From Lithobates sylvaticus (Eukaryota > Chordata > Amphibia > Anura > Ranidae), in assembly GCA_028564925.1 (NCBI GenBank), contig CM053029.1, positions 428,178,046 through 428,242,045 of the forward strand: 64,000 bases of DNA. Reading direction: 5' to 3'. The translations under genes and the position numbers were made by a program. The notes under the pieces were generated by a model that worked only from the letters and a program-made list of their open reading frames with translations, was not told the DNA's origin and searched no databases. How positions within the stretch are numbered: the first letter of the stretch is position 1; every line of letters starts with the position of its first letter. This document shows positions 10,650 to 21,549 of this stretch, piece after piece.

Positions 10650-11480
10650 TAGGACGCATGAAAGGGGGGCTATTGAATGGGACTGGGGTGCAATGTGAGG
10701 GCTGTTGTGTGAAGGGAACTGGGATGTAATGAGGAGGTCTGTGATGTGAAGGGGTGACAGAGGACACTGATGTGAGGGGGACTGTGATGTGAGGTGGGAG
10801 GATGTAATGTGAAGGGGGACTGAGGTGTAAAGGAGATGCTGCATTGTAAGGGGAGCCTGTGAAGGGGACTGGAATACAAGGAAGGGCGGCGTTGAAGGGG
10901 ACTGGGATGCAAGGAAGGGGGGCTTTGAAGGGGACTGGGATGTATGAAAGGGGGGCTGTGAAAGTGACTGGGATGCAAGGTGAGGGCTGTTGTGTGAAGG
11001 GAACTGGGATGTAAAGAGCAGGGCTGTGATGTGAAGGTGTGACAGAGGACACTGATGTGAGGGGGACTGTGATGTGAGTTGGGGGGATGTAATGTGAAGG
11101 GGGACTGAGGAGTTAAGGAGATGCTGCATTGTAAAGGGGAGCCTGTGATGTAAATTGGGGGACTTTGATGCATAAGGGGGGGGGGGGGGGGGCTGTGATG
11201 TAAAGTGGACACTCTAATGTAAAGAGGTGGCTGTATTGTAAAGGGGGGCTGTGATGTGAAGGGGGGCTGTATTGTATAGGGGCTGTGATGAAAAGAGGAC
11301 ACTGTGTTGTAAGGGGGGGCACAGTTATGCAAAGAGGGGCTGTGAAGTGAACAGGGTGCTGTAATGTAAAGGGAGACTTTGTAGAGTTGTAGGCATTGGA
11401 GAGTATTTGGAAGGGGGGGTGCTATGATGTAAAGAGGGGGTTCTGTAATTTAATGGGCGATGGACTGACGACACTGCTGT
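10650..11480. repeat. Degenerate tandem array, GTGATGTGAAGGGG-type unit
   Basis: Short units such as CTGTGATGTGAAGGGG recur throughout. A higher-order copy of about 290 bases is visible: 10741-10860 and 11028-11150 share GACAGAGGACACTGATGTGA and GGAGATGCTGCATTGTAA. The serine/proline-rich open frames on the minus strand are products of the repeat, not genes. A homopolymer of G lies near 11177-11192. Confidence 0.85.
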
Positions 11481-11658
11481 AAATGTGAAACCGTAATGTA
11501 AAGGGTTGGGTGGGGCTGATAGGTTTCTTATCACTGAGAAAATATGAACATCTACATCTGAAATTGATAGCTGTTTGTTCGTTGCTCTGAGCAATTACAT
11601 TCAATACCTTCCATGGCTTGGAACAAAATATGCAGATTAGGAGTTCTGACTTCACTTA

Positions 11659-12098
11659 GGCCCCTTTCACACTGGGGCGGGAGCCGCGGTGACGGTAAAG
11701 CAGCGCTATATTTAGCGCTGCTTTACTGTTGTTTTGCCCGCGGGTTTCGGCCGCTCGCGGTGCGGTTTTACCCCCGCGAGCGGCCGAAAAAAGGGTTAAT
11801 ATCCCCCGCAGAGCGCCGCCGTAGCGGCGCTTTGCGGCGGTATTGCCGCGGTTTTACCGCAGTGTCCCATTCAAATCAATGGGAAGGAGCGGTATAGGAG
11901 CGGTGAACACACCGCTCCTATACCGCTCCAAAGATGCTGCTAGCAGGACTTTTTTTGCCGTCCTGCTAGCGCAACGCTCCAGTGTGAAAGCCCACCGGCT
12001 TTCACACTGGAGTGAATGGGACCGTTTTTTTCAGGCGGTATACAGGCGCTATTTTTAGCGATGTACCGCCTGAAAACCGCCCCAGTGTGAAAGGGGCC
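11659..12098. mobile_element. Hairpin-rich Harbinger-like MITE, complete
   Basis: The 440-bp element runs from GGCCCCTTTCACACTGGGGC to its inverse, CAGTGTGAAAGGGGCC, with TTA on both sides (11656-11658 and 12099-12101), the PIF/Harbinger signature. Inside are several separate palindromes (AGCGCTATATTTAGCGCT, CCGCTCCTATACCGCTCC against its inverse, TGCTAGCAGGAC against GTCCTGCTAGC), making a multi-hairpin strand. Relatives lie at 26117-26529 and, as ends only, 12945 and 18008. Confidence 0.8.
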
Positions 12099-12109
12099 TT
12101 AGTCTGCTT

Positions 12110-12645
12110 TCTTGTTGTGGGTGAGTTACTCAAAGTACTGCCATAGCCATAAGCCATAGACAACCAGACAACAAGTACTATTAGAAGACAGGAGCAATGA
12201 CAGCCTGCTTATTTTACTTATTACAGATTTCATTTAATTCCCCATATACCCAGTACCATAAAATTAAAAACTAAAATGATCATGACAAGTCATTACAGGG
12301 AGTCATTCGTTCAAGAGACTCTTGCCGCCTATGCAATGTATGCATTGTGCAGCTATATTATTGCATAATTAGGGTAGCAAAGTGCTCTGATGGTTGAAAA
12401 ACTCTCTTTAACACTTGATGAATTCTTGGCAGTGTTTACTCCAGTCTGGCTCATATTTGCTCATGCAAATGTTCTATCCTCTAGCTCTCTGTTGTGTGAG
12501 TCTTTGCCTGATTCTGTCATTGCACAGCTATCTCCCTACTTCAGTGTTGGCATTCAGTCAGCAGCAGTCTGTCTGAAGATTGTATCGCTTTTTATCAAGG
12601 ATTTAACCACTTCATAACCAAAGCTTTTCTTTCTTGCCAAAGCTT
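12110..12645. other. No gene or repeat recognised
   Basis: Ordinary AT-rich sequence with a possible 75-codon frame at 12390-12617 that shows no family signature. Confidence 0.5.
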
Positions 12646-12649
12646 TTTA

Positions 12650-13090
12650 TTTTGTTTCAGATACAGAAAAACCTTGGATTGCAAGCATAATTCGTTCCAG
12701 AAACATGCTTGTAATCCAAAGCACTTGTATATCAAAGTGAATTTCCCCATAAGAAATAATGGAAACCCAAATGATTTGTTCAACAACCATTTATTCATAA
12801 GTCCTTCAGTTTATAGTCCATATAAAAAGATTATAGCAATGTGACCATAAAATGTCCATCCACAAATGGAAGCCTCCACAAGGGGATTAGAAGCAAAATC
12901 CAGCAGAAGCTACAGAGTATAAAAGAGAGGAGATGCACCTCTTAGGGCCCTTTCACACGGATGTGTCAGTGTACGGACTGCGCTTTGCTCAGCGGGGGAT
13001 CGCTCCGTCGATAATTAATTAAATAAATAAATAAATAAATAAAGTAATCCTGAGTGACAGAGTGTAGCAAATATAGCAGGACCTTGGTTT
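12650..13090. mobile_element. Mariner-like short repeat
   Basis: ACCTTGGATTGCAAGCATAA with ATTCGTTCCAGAAACATG on the left, and GGACCTTGGTTTAT near 13080, are words of a widespread short repeat. The ends seem to be the CCTTGGTTT-type inverted termini. It is interrupted by the fragment at 12945-13050. Confidence 0.45.
12945..13050. repeat. Harbinger-like end plus (AAAT)n microsatellite
   Basis: TTAGGGCCCTTTCACACGG resembles the terminus of the 11659 element. About 70 bases later comes an (AAAT)n run at 13014-13045. Confidence 0.5.
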
Positions 13091-13339
13091 ATCCTTGTTG
13101 TATTATAACTTCCTTCTTTGTAATCCTATGGGTGTTATCCAATGTATATACTAGAATCAGTCATGTGAACTGGTCATAGATGTCTGCTTTCAGTGTTCGT
13201 TGTAACATAAGATTTAACTTCCGTGGAACTACAAGTACCATCAGCTAAACTGTGTGAAAGATGTCTGAAAGCAGTGTCTTTAACTATGACATGGGTTATA
13301 TCCGCTCACCACTCTGGAACTCAGATGAAGTTGGCAACA

Positions 13340-13558
13340 ATGTGACTGACCTCACAAATGTGCTTCTGGAAGAATGGTCAAACATTCCCATAGACACACT
13401 CCTAAACCTTGTGGACAGCCTTCCCAGAAGAGTTGAAGCTGTTACAGCTTCAAAGGGTGGGCCAACGCAATATTGAACTCTACGAACTAAGACTGGGATG
13501 CCATCAAAGTTCATGTGCGTGTAAAGGCAGGTGTCCCAATACTTTTGGCACTATAGTG
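13340..13558 (+). pseudogene. Tc1-type transposase C-terminal fragment with terminal repeat
   Basis: The frame reads DLTNVLLEEWSNIPIDTLLN, then LVDSLPRRVEAVTASKGGP, the end of a Tc1-family transposase. After the stop come GTCCCAATACTTTTGGCA and CTATAGTG followed by TA, the Tc1 terminal repeat and target dinucleotide. The catalytic region is absent, so this is a right-end remnant of the same family as 14155-15480. Sequence before 13340 is unrelated. Confidence 0.8.
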
Positions 13559-13613
13559 TACATTATAATACTTAGATTGCATACAAATGTGTACCTAGGG
13601 GCAGACTACACAT
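13559..13613. repeat. Flank shared by two Tc1 right ends, copy 1
   Basis: Starting at the TA after the Tc1 end, about 54 bases (TACATTATAATACTTAGATT through GGGGCAGACTACAC) are repeated at 15481-15535 after the second Tc1 right end. The similarity extends outside the transposon, so a genomic duplication or insertion into copies of one repeat is implied. Confidence 0.85.
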
Positions 13614-14154
13614 TTCTCCAGCTGGAACTCTCTCTCTGCGTCTTGGCCTTTAGTAATGGCCTCCGCCACGCTGCAGCCTGCTGGGATCCGAATGGCAGGT
13701 GTCTCTTGATGACCTGGAACACCCTCCGTTTCTGCTACACGGAAGAAACTACGCTGTCTGCAAATATGCCTCTGAGTATAGCTGTCCAGCTCCCCGCTGT
13801 GTAGGCCGCAAAACATCAGCAACTCACTGTCACACAGACCTGCTGCTGGAGTAAAAACGGCGTCCAGAGAGACTGATCTAGGCCGCACCAGCCCCTTTTA
13901 TATCCTTTCCCAGCAATCTGTTCTGTCCACTTAGCATTCTGTTAATTGTAGTTGAGACCAGTCCTGCTGGCATAGTCACTTCAGCATTCTGAACTACACA
14001 TCCCATGATGCTTCGATCTCAATCCTATCACAGGAAAAAGGAAATTGACACAGAGGCCAGCAAACACTAGAGGGATCCAACCCCACATTAATAACACAGA
14101 AAATGTCTCTAGATTATAGGCATAATAGCCAACCCTGGCAACACGTAACACATA
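13614..14154. other. Sequence between Tc1 copies, no gene recognised
   Basis: No coding family seen. ACTACACATCCCATGATGC near 13993 is a word also typical of hAT-type MITE ends such as the one at 18517. Confidence 0.4.
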
Positions 14155-15480
14155 CACTATATTGCTAAAAGTATTGGGATGCCTGCCCACGCACATGAAC
14201 TTTAATGGCATCCCAGTTTTAGTCCGTAGGGTTCAATATTGAGTTGACCCACCCTTTGCAGCTATAACAGCTTCAACTCTTCTGGGAAGGCTGTCCACAA
14301 GATTTAGGAGTGTGTCTATGGGAATGTTTGACCATTCTTCCAGAAGCGCATTTGTGAGATTAGGCACTGATGTTGGAGAGAAAGCCTGGCTCGCAGTCTC
14401 AGCTCTAATTCATCCCAAAGGTGTTCTATTGGGTTGAGGTCAGGACTGTGTGCAGGACAGTTAATTTCCTCTACCCCAAACTCGCTCATTCATATCTTTA
14501 TGGACCTTGCTTTGTGCACTGGTCCAAATCATTTGGTGGAGGGGGATTATGGTGTGAGGTTGTTTTTCAGGGGTTGGGCTTGGCCCCTTAGTTCCAGTGA
14601 AGGGAACTCTTAAGGCGTAAGCATACAAAGACATTTTGGACAATTTTATGCTCCCAACTTTGTGGGAACAATTTTGGGATGACCCCTTCCTGTTCTAACA
14701 TGACTGCGCACCAGTGCATAAAGCAAGGTCCATAAAGACAAGGATGAGCGAGTTTGGGGTGGAGGAACTTGGCTTGCCTGCACAGAGTCCTGACCTCAAC
14801 CCCATAGAACGCCTTGGGGATTAATTAGAGCGGAGACTGCAAGCCAGGCCTTCTCGTCCAATATCAGTGCCTGACCTCACAAATGTACTTCTGGAAGAAT
14901 GGTCAAACATTCCGATAGACACACTTTGTGGACAGCCTTCCCAGAAGGAGTTGAAGCTGTTATAGCTGCAAAGGGTGGGCCAAGTCAATATTGAAATCTA
15001 CGGACTAAAGCACCATACACACGGTCGGATTTTCCGATGGATTCTGTCCTATCGGACAATGTTGTCGGAAATTCCGACCGTGTGTAGGCACCATCGGACA
15101 GTTTCCATCGGATTGTCCGACGGACAGATTTTTTGACAACAAAGTCCGATCACACCAAATCCGATCGTGTGTAGCGAATTCCGACGGACAGTGCTACGCA
15201 TGCTCAGATCACATTACAAGACCAAAGCTATTGGCTACTAGCCTCTACGTAGTCCCGTCGTACGCAACAAACGTCACCACGTTCAGAATGATCGGATTTT
15301 CCGACAACGTTGTCCGACCGTGTGTACGCAAAACCAACATCAGACAAAGTACGACGGATATGATCCGACGGACCTGGTCCTCGGATAATCCGAGCGTGTG
15401 TATGGGGCTTAAGACTGGAGTGCCATCAAAGTTCATGTGCGTGTAAAGGCAGGTGTCCCAATACTTTTAGCAATATAGTG
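14155..15480 (+). mobile_element. Foldback Tc1 derivative (internal inversion of the transposase end)
   Basis: Both termini are the same Tc1 end (CACTATATTGCTAAAAG left, inverse right), each next to TA (14153-14154, 15481-15482). The plus strand from about 14510 encodes transposase words: WSKSFGGGGLWCEVV, HDCAPVHKARSIKT, then SPDLNPIE with the DDE-type acidic residues, and DLTNVLLEEWSNIPIDT. The left 300 bases carry the same C-terminal region inverted (LNPIE-type through the terminal repeat). A normal left half with the DNA-binding domain is absent. The arms can therefore fold into a hairpin of more than 200 bp. Stops and frame changes make it non-coding now. A MITE (15009-15409) interrupts its right arm. 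Confidence 0.8.
15009..15409. mobile_element. Harbinger-like MITE, CATACACACGG family, nested in Tc1
   Basis: The 401-bp insertion runs from AGCACCATACACACGGTC to the inverse GTGTGTATGGGGCT, with TAA at 15006-15008 and 15410-15412. The equivalent empty site is present at 13483-13490 (ACTAAGACTGG), which shows that TAA was duplicated on insertion. The interior is dense in TCCGA/TCGGA words and ends with strong inverted repeats. Relatives lie at 4112, 17231, 39450, 44910, 58515 and 59296. It encodes nothing and must have been moved in trans. Confidence 0.85.
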
Positions 15481-15535
15481 TACATTATAATACTTAGATT
15501 GCATACAAATGTGTACCTAGGGGCAGACTACACTT
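15481..15535. repeat. Flank shared by two Tc1 right ends, copy 2
   Basis: Identical or nearly so to 13559-13613. Similarity stops after GACTACAC, where the two sites diverge. Confidence 0.85.
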
Positions 15536-15596
15536 TTCAGGGGAGATTCATCAGGGTTTCTGGGAACAGCTTTATGTGGGAAGCCCTATACATGCA

Positions 15597-15670
15597 GCAA
15601 TTACCTGTGGATGATTGGCCCTAGACGCAAACTGTTTGCATCCAGGGTTGATCATACACAGGTAATTGCC
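15597..15670. repeat. Near-loopless palindrome
   Basis: GCAATTACCTGTGGATGATT on the left pairs with AATTGCC/ACACAGGTAATTG on the right, with arms of about 36 bases meeting around 15633. Mismatches are few. The class is unknown, probably a MITE core. Confidence 0.75.
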
Positions 15671-15779
15671 ACATGCCTGATTACCCGTGAATGGCCGTAA
15701 ATGGCTGTGGGCCCTGTCTTTACAGGAATGTGTAGTCTTCCCCAAATAGACCTGTGAATGAGGCCCTATAACTATATAA

Positions 15780-17225
15780 CCATCGCTATAGTAAAAAGCT
15801 TGCCGAAAGTGTATGAATTACAGGACAAGCTGAACAGAAATACAAATCCTCTTTCAGGTAAAACTACTACATGATTTGTGTTCACTGAGTGTTTAGCTAT
15901 TCTGTTGTAATCAAGCCATTATGAAATGTGTTTTATGTGGAAAAACATGTGGAATAGAGTCTTTCTGCCGTCTAATGGCAAACTGCAGTACTACAGAAAC
16001 AAGAGTAAGATAATTGAATAAACACCTTTAACAGGAAACCCCACATATCCTGTGGAACCAGGAAAACAATAACCAGCCAAAATAAGAAAACAGATTTCAT
16101 TAACATGGCTGCACCTTATTTGCACTTAGCTCCATTCACTCAATAATGAGAATAAAAATGAATCTGCAAAATGTCATCTTTCCAACCCTTCTGTAATCAA
16201 CCATTTTCCATTCTTTACCATATAATTCTCAATAACACTTGGATTCATTGATTCACTGTCATTAGCTGTAGTTATTTGGGTTATCTTCTGATATATCTTA
16301 TGGATATGTTTTGTATTTGCTATATACATTTATATGTGATAGGCCAGTCATTATCCATTGAACTCTATGGTATATCCAGAAGTTGCTAGGCATTCCTTGA
16401 TTTGTGGCTATTTGACCTCCCATTTGACCGTACCTGTATAGTTCTGGGGCCAACACCCCTTGGTATCACCAGCAGCAGAAGATAAATCATCATTTTAGTT
16501 GTATGTAAGGGTGGCAATCTGACCATCACTGTATGGTGGGGTAAGGGGTGTGGTTTCCACTGGCCACCAATGTATGGGGCATTTTTCCCACTGACCCCCA
16601 CTGAATTGGTTTTATCAGAGGTTCCCCAAGACCTAAAAATTAGTTTAAGGGTTTCTATTGGGTAAAAAGTTGAGAAAGAGTACAATAGCCTATACATTTT
16701 GTTTAGATCTCATTTCTTTACATTGAAAACCAGAATGCGCCAAACTCTCATTGCTTTTGTATCTTGATTATTGTTGCACATCCATTTTTTTATGACTATG
16801 TACTAATGTTTTGTCCCACCTAGTATGCATTTTTTGGCTGTTATGTTGGATTGCATTGTATTATTAGAAACTTTGCATTTTCTGACATCTAGTGTTAGTG
16901 CTGTGACAATACAATTTATTTATGCTGTGATTGTACATTATTTTGTGTCCCCTCCTGTTTTGTGTTACGTAATACAGTCCTTAGCCAGGCCCTCCCTGCA
17001 TTTTCTTGTGTTCCCTTAACTAGTTGGCTGTTTTACAGCATTGTACATGTTTACTTAATAAAGAAATACTATTTAGGATGTCATCCTGAGTGCCGACCAT
17101 CCTTTTCCTTTCTCTTAACTAGTTGCAGCTTCTTTGCAGTTTGGCTTTGAAAGTCATTGTCTTCGTACATTCAAAAAACATCATCTATACTGTACTTTAC
17201 AAAGTCAAATTACATTGGATTCAAT
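15780..17225. other. No gene recognised
   Basis: Mostly AT-rich unique-looking sequence. At 16530-16660 words such as GGCATTTTTCCCACTGACCC and GGTTCCCCAAGACC resemble the interior and end of small hAT MITEs (compare 43052-43389), so an eroded hAT end is possible. Confidence 0.45.
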
Positions 17226-17230
17226 TCTAA

Positions 17231-17605
17231 TGCCCCGCACACACGGTCGGAATTGCAGACGGAAAATGTCCTACCGGACCATGTTGTCGGAAAATCTGAC
17301 CGTGTGTGGGCTCCATCTGACTTTTTCCATCGGAAATTCAGACGGAAAAAATTTGAGATCCTGCTCTCAAATTTTCCGACAACAAAGTCCGATCGGACTT
17401 TTTCCGATCGCGTGTAGCGAATTCCGACCGACAAAGTGCCACGCATGCTCAGATCACATTACAAGACCAAAGCTATTGGCAACTAGCCTCTACGTAGTTC
17501 CGTTGTACGCAACAAACGTCACCACGTTCAGAATGATCAGATTTTCCGACAACTTTGTCCGACCGTGTGTATGCAACACCAGTGTCGGACAAAATCCGTC
17601 GGAAA
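17231..17605. mobile_element. Harbinger-like MITE, right end eroded
   Basis: TAA then TGCCCCGCACACACGGTC opens the copy. Its interior (CAGATCACATTACAAGACC, AGCCTCTACGTAGT, CAACAAACGTCACCACGTTC) matches 15009-15409 closely. The expected right terminus is lost after GTCGGAAAAATTGGG. The next 390 bases show no feature. Confidence 0.75.
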
Positions 17606-18007
17606 AATTGGGAAGTTAAGCTGTCTGTGGATTCTGATGAATCAGCAAGTGGTCATACTGTCTGGACAGATTGTGATCTATGGAGGTAAGTCAGTGCAAA
17701 AAGCAGCAGGTGAGATAAACAATTACCATTGTTAGAAAATGCATAAAACTACAACACAGTAACAAACAGATTTTCCTGACATAAAGTAAATATGCACAAT
17801 AATCTTCTCCTTATTAATACATATAATAATCACCTAGGCTCTCCTCTCTCTCACTCTTCATTAAAGTACCAGTCCTGGGTGAGCCTTGGCCTCTTTTAAG
17901 ATTGTCTTCAGGCCCTCCTGTTTCCAATTGATTATTTTCCAATTTCTAGGCAGTTGCCAGAGGAGAAACTATCAGACTTCAGTCTACAATTATTCTCAGA
18001 AAGAGTT

Positions 18008-18290
18008 AGGCCCCTTCCACACGGGGCGGGCTCCATTGGCATCCTGTTTAGAAGGGAAACTGTCTGCTTATCCCTGCTGAGCAGGTAAATGTCTGGTCTG
18101 TGTCCGCTCCATTTATGCAGAGCAGACACAGACACAGCCCGCACTCTATAGGCAGTTGGATATAAACGGAGCGCCTGTCCGTTTACACCCAACTGTTATC
18201 CAATCCAATCTGCCACACGGAATCTGTTTTCAGCAGATAGGATCAGGTCGGATAATGGCGAGTGTCAATGGACACATGTCAGTTTGAGTT
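18008..18290. mobile_element. Harbinger-like MITE, one end
   Basis: TTAGGCCCCTTCCACACGGG matches the terminus of the 11659 element, but no matching opposite end was found. It contains a hairpin around GTCTGGTCTGTGTCCGCT. Confidence 0.5.
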
Positions 18291-18426
18291 AGCTTAGAAA
18301 AACCTGCTGTGTGTTTATATTAGAAGGCTAGCAGCCTGCTAAGATGCTGGTGCAATAGGAAGTAAAATAAAAATAGCTGAGATTTCACTGCTTCTGATTG
18401 ATTTGAAGAAGAATTTCTCTGCAATT

Positions 18427-18447
18427 AAAAAATAATAATAATAATAA
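18427..18447. repeat. (AAT)n microsatellite
   Basis: Seven AAT-type units in an A-rich setting. Confidence 0.9.
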
Positions 18448-18516
18448 TGCAAAAAATGTAATAAAAATAAAACTACAGAGGTGAATGAGGGGTTGTTTTT
18501 AAGTGTTCATTTAGAG

Positions 18517-18673
18517 CAGAGATATGCAATTAGTGGACCTCCAGCTGTTGCAGAACTACAAGTCTCATGAGGCATAGCAAGACTAACAGCCACAAGCATG
18601 ACACCCAGAGGCAGAGGCATGATGGGACTTGTAGTTTTGCAACAGCTGGAGGTCCGCTAATTGCATATCCCTG
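18517..18673. mobile_element. Short hAT MITE with 8-bp target duplication
   Basis: CAGAGATATGCAATTAG opens and CTAATTGCATATCCCTG closes a 157-bp element whose inverted ends extend about 50 bases (GGACCTCCAGCTGTTGCA). Flanking octamers ATTTAGAG and GTTTAGAG differ at one base, giving the 8-bp duplication of hAT elements. The interior includes the near-palindromic CTACAAGTC/GACTTGTAG. Confidence 0.85.
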
Positions 18674-18689
18674 GTTTAGAGTATGTAAA

Positions 18690-19680
18690 TACCTTTTTGT
18701 GCATGCTCTGGGTACAGGTTCACTTTAAAATAATAAAGCCTTTACATTTGTAACTGCAAATTATAACTGCAAGACGTTCTCAGGTGTAGTTACTTCACAG
18801 TATTGCTTTTTTAATATTTTGCATATCAGATGAATAGTATAAAACAATTGCTTGATTAGCTCTATTTGGAGGAAATTGCTCTCCCTTCCTGAATGGTTCC
18901 TGTGACAGATGGTGAAGTGCAACCTCCGTCCTCTTACCTTGAGACACAGAAAGGAAAAATTGAAAAAAATTGTAAGATACCAAAAACAAAAGCGCCCTTT
19001 TCTTGTGCTGAGACTTTTTATTCAGCAATCAAATTCAGCCCCACTAGACTCCTCTCTTTGACATATTTCATCTTAACTGAAGATGAAAGTAAATATGTTG
19101 CAAGGAAATATGAAGCCTGACATTTCTCCTGACTTCTTAGTTCAGTTTATGGTTTAACTCGAAACATGGACACAGGCAACTAGTCTAAGAAAGAGGAAAT
19201 ACATTGCAGCCTTCGTATTACATTCAAAACAGGTTTGATTTCAAGCATATTTAAAGCCAAAAACAAAAATTTGTTATAGTGCTTACCATATATGTGGGGG
19301 CTGCATTACTTTTCTTTTTAGTCTTTTTCCCTTTGTTTTCACCTGGTTATCCCGCCAGTAACACATTTCCTGCCTTTGGGTGGCTATGCTCACTCCTCCA
19401 CTGTATCTTTGAAGGAGCAATACAGTCACCTTTAGACAGCAGCATGGCCACTGTTAGAAATGATGGGGGCCCCATACAGCCCTCCTGACGGGGCCCCTCT
19501 ACCACACCCCCCCCCCCCACCTGGGATGCAGCGGAAAATAACTGACTTTATCTACAAATACCACTATTATTCATTTTATATTGGCTTTTAAAATTTACAA
19601 ATGCAGCAGTTTAGAATTTGGATGAAAGGTTTAGCAGTGGGAAATTATTTTTGAAAGATAAATAGTGCATTTTATATACA
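18690..19680. other. No gene recognised
   Basis: Unique-looking AT-rich DNA with a C-tract at about 19507-19520. No supported feature. Confidence 0.5.
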
Positions 19681-19684
19681 ACTC

Positions 19685-19800
19685 TAGATCAGACCAAAAT
19701 GAGGGACAAATGAGGAGGAAAGAGGGACCGAGGGACATTGCTCCAAATCAGGGACAGTTCCTCAAAATCAGGGACAGTTGGGGACTTTGGTAGTGAGGGT
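19685..19800. repeat. GGGACA-rich interspersed repeat fragment
   Basis: AATCAGGGACAGTT occurs twice, with other GAGGGACA words. Similar to the repeat at 6230-6345. Confidence 0.5.
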
Positions 19801-19989
19801 GTGGTCTAGTAAAATCCATTTATTCATTTGGGCAGAAACAAACAATAACACTGCCCTGGGCCTCCCTGTTTAGCTGATGGGGCTTGGGCCAAGTACAACA
19901 GAACTGATTGTACTGCCTTATCAGCAGCCCTGGACAGCAGCATTGCCAACCTGTATAGAAGGGAATGTTAGATGGACTGGTGCATTTTG

Positions 19990-20040
19990 ACTTTAACCCC
20001 TTCAATACCAGGCACTTTCACCCTTTTTCACTCCCACTTG
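19990..20040. repeat. TTAA-type repeat terminus
   Basis: TTAACCCCTTCAATACCAGG matches the terminus of the repeat at 61444 (TTAACTACTTCAATACCAGG). It is cut off by the LINE that follows. Confidence 0.55.
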
Positions 20041-21545
20041 GAAATATAGGGGGGTCTGAACTCCTTGGGGGCGATATCAGCAATTGATAAGTCAACAAAA
20101 CTGTATGGTGCATGGGGGACTGTTCCAGGCATAATTACTCAAAGGTAGTCAGGATCCTTCCGAAGGGCGCTGGGGGGGTGGGGGATTGCGACCCTATGAA
20201 GTGAGCTAGCTGGTGTTTTTGCCAAAAGGACAGACCCACCGAGGACAGGTCATCCATGACGTTTTTCCTGGACTTACCTTGTCCATTGAAGATGAAGTGA
20301 TGGATCTAAGATCTTTCGATCTCTTTTAGATCCTGGAATCTGGGGTCGCTGAGTCCTGGACTAAAGGCCGGATTCCCAACAACAGGGGTGAGCGGCGAGG
20401 GGGTGGGCGCGACTGAAAAATCGTGAAATGCTTTTTGGGTGATCCTCCATGTCTCTCCCACAGTGGGGTGATCTAAGACCCGGCTTGGCAGACTCGTCTG
20501 GCACCAAGGCACCGAATCCAGCTATGCTACAGTCAAGAGCCATTACACTTGAACCCGCTGTTTAAGCGGACCATGGCGACACCAGTCTAGGATTCATGTC
20601 AGGTGACGAGCCATGTGATAAAGATTAACATTTGGCAATGCCATTCCGCAACAGTTTTGGCAATCGCAAGATCGACTGGGCAAGCCGTGGGGGTTTCTGG
20701 GCCCAAAGGAAGGTGACAAAAGCTTGGTTCACTGTCCTAAGAAAAGAACTCTGGATCCGGACAGGGAGGGCCTGTAGATGGTATAACAACTGAGGTATGA
20801 TGTTAATTTTTACTATGCTACATCGTCTGAACCAGGAGAACATACCCTGCTGCCAAGACTGTAGGTCTTTTTTGATGACCGTCAAAAGGGGGGGGAAATT
20901 GAGTGGGAAAAAAGTCCTCCGTCCTACTGGGCAAAAGAATGCCCAGGTATTTGATGTAGGCCCCTGCCCATTTGAAAGGGAAATCTGCCCAGAGTAGCGT
21001 TTCTAGAGAGGCCAGCATGGAGATGTTCAGCGCCTTTGATTTCTGGTAGTTAATCTTGAAAAAGGATAGTGCCCCATACTTCTTTAGTTCCCCCAGCAGG
21101 TTTGGAATGGATACCGGGGGATTGGTTACAAAGAATAAAAGGTTGTCAGCAAACGCCGCAATTTTTGGGGACAGTGTATCGTCCAAGCAAAGGCCCGAGA
21201 TATCGGGGTTGTCCCTAGACGTACGAAGAAAGGGCTCAAGGGTCAGGATAAATATCAGGGGGGGCAGGGAACATCCCTGTCTAGTCCCATTTGCTATTCC
21301 GAAGGGAGAAGGGATAGGTGGCCATTTACCTTTACTTGGGCTGATGGGCGAGTGTAGATGGCTTGTATCCAATTCATCATCCGATGACCTAACCCCACAT
21401 GTCGAAGGGTCTCAAGCAAGAAGGGCCAGTGCACCCTATCAAACGCCTTTTTCACCGTCGGTCGAGAGGAGCAACATAGGGGTCCCCCATGTCCGAGCTG
21501 CATGGATCAGGTTAATCACCTTCGTAGTGTTGTCACGCACCTCCT
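20040..21545 (-). mobile_element. L1-type LINE, ORF2 fragment (reverse transcriptase to connector)
   Basis: Reading leftwards on the minus strand: KAFDRVHWPFLLETLRHVGL (reverse transcriptase, 21500-21300), NGTRQGCSLPPLIFILTLEP, then AFADNLLFFV. This last is the FADD box with its second aspartate replaced by N, which would inactivate it. Next comes KYLGILL, then INIIPQLLYHLQALPVRIQ and FLWAQKPPRL (20885-20625), and finally SPLTPVVGNPAFSPGLSD (about 20400). Frame changes separate the blocks. The 5' part with the endonuclease is missing, as is usual for truncated LINEs. The 3' end near 20040 abuts a TTAA repeat. Confidence 0.85.
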
Positions 21546-21549
21546 TCGA

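Noticed and set aside
10438-11332. Serine/proline/histidine-rich frames of about 200 codons
   Set aside because: Several frames are open at once across a degenerate tandem array, and compositions follow the repeat unit.
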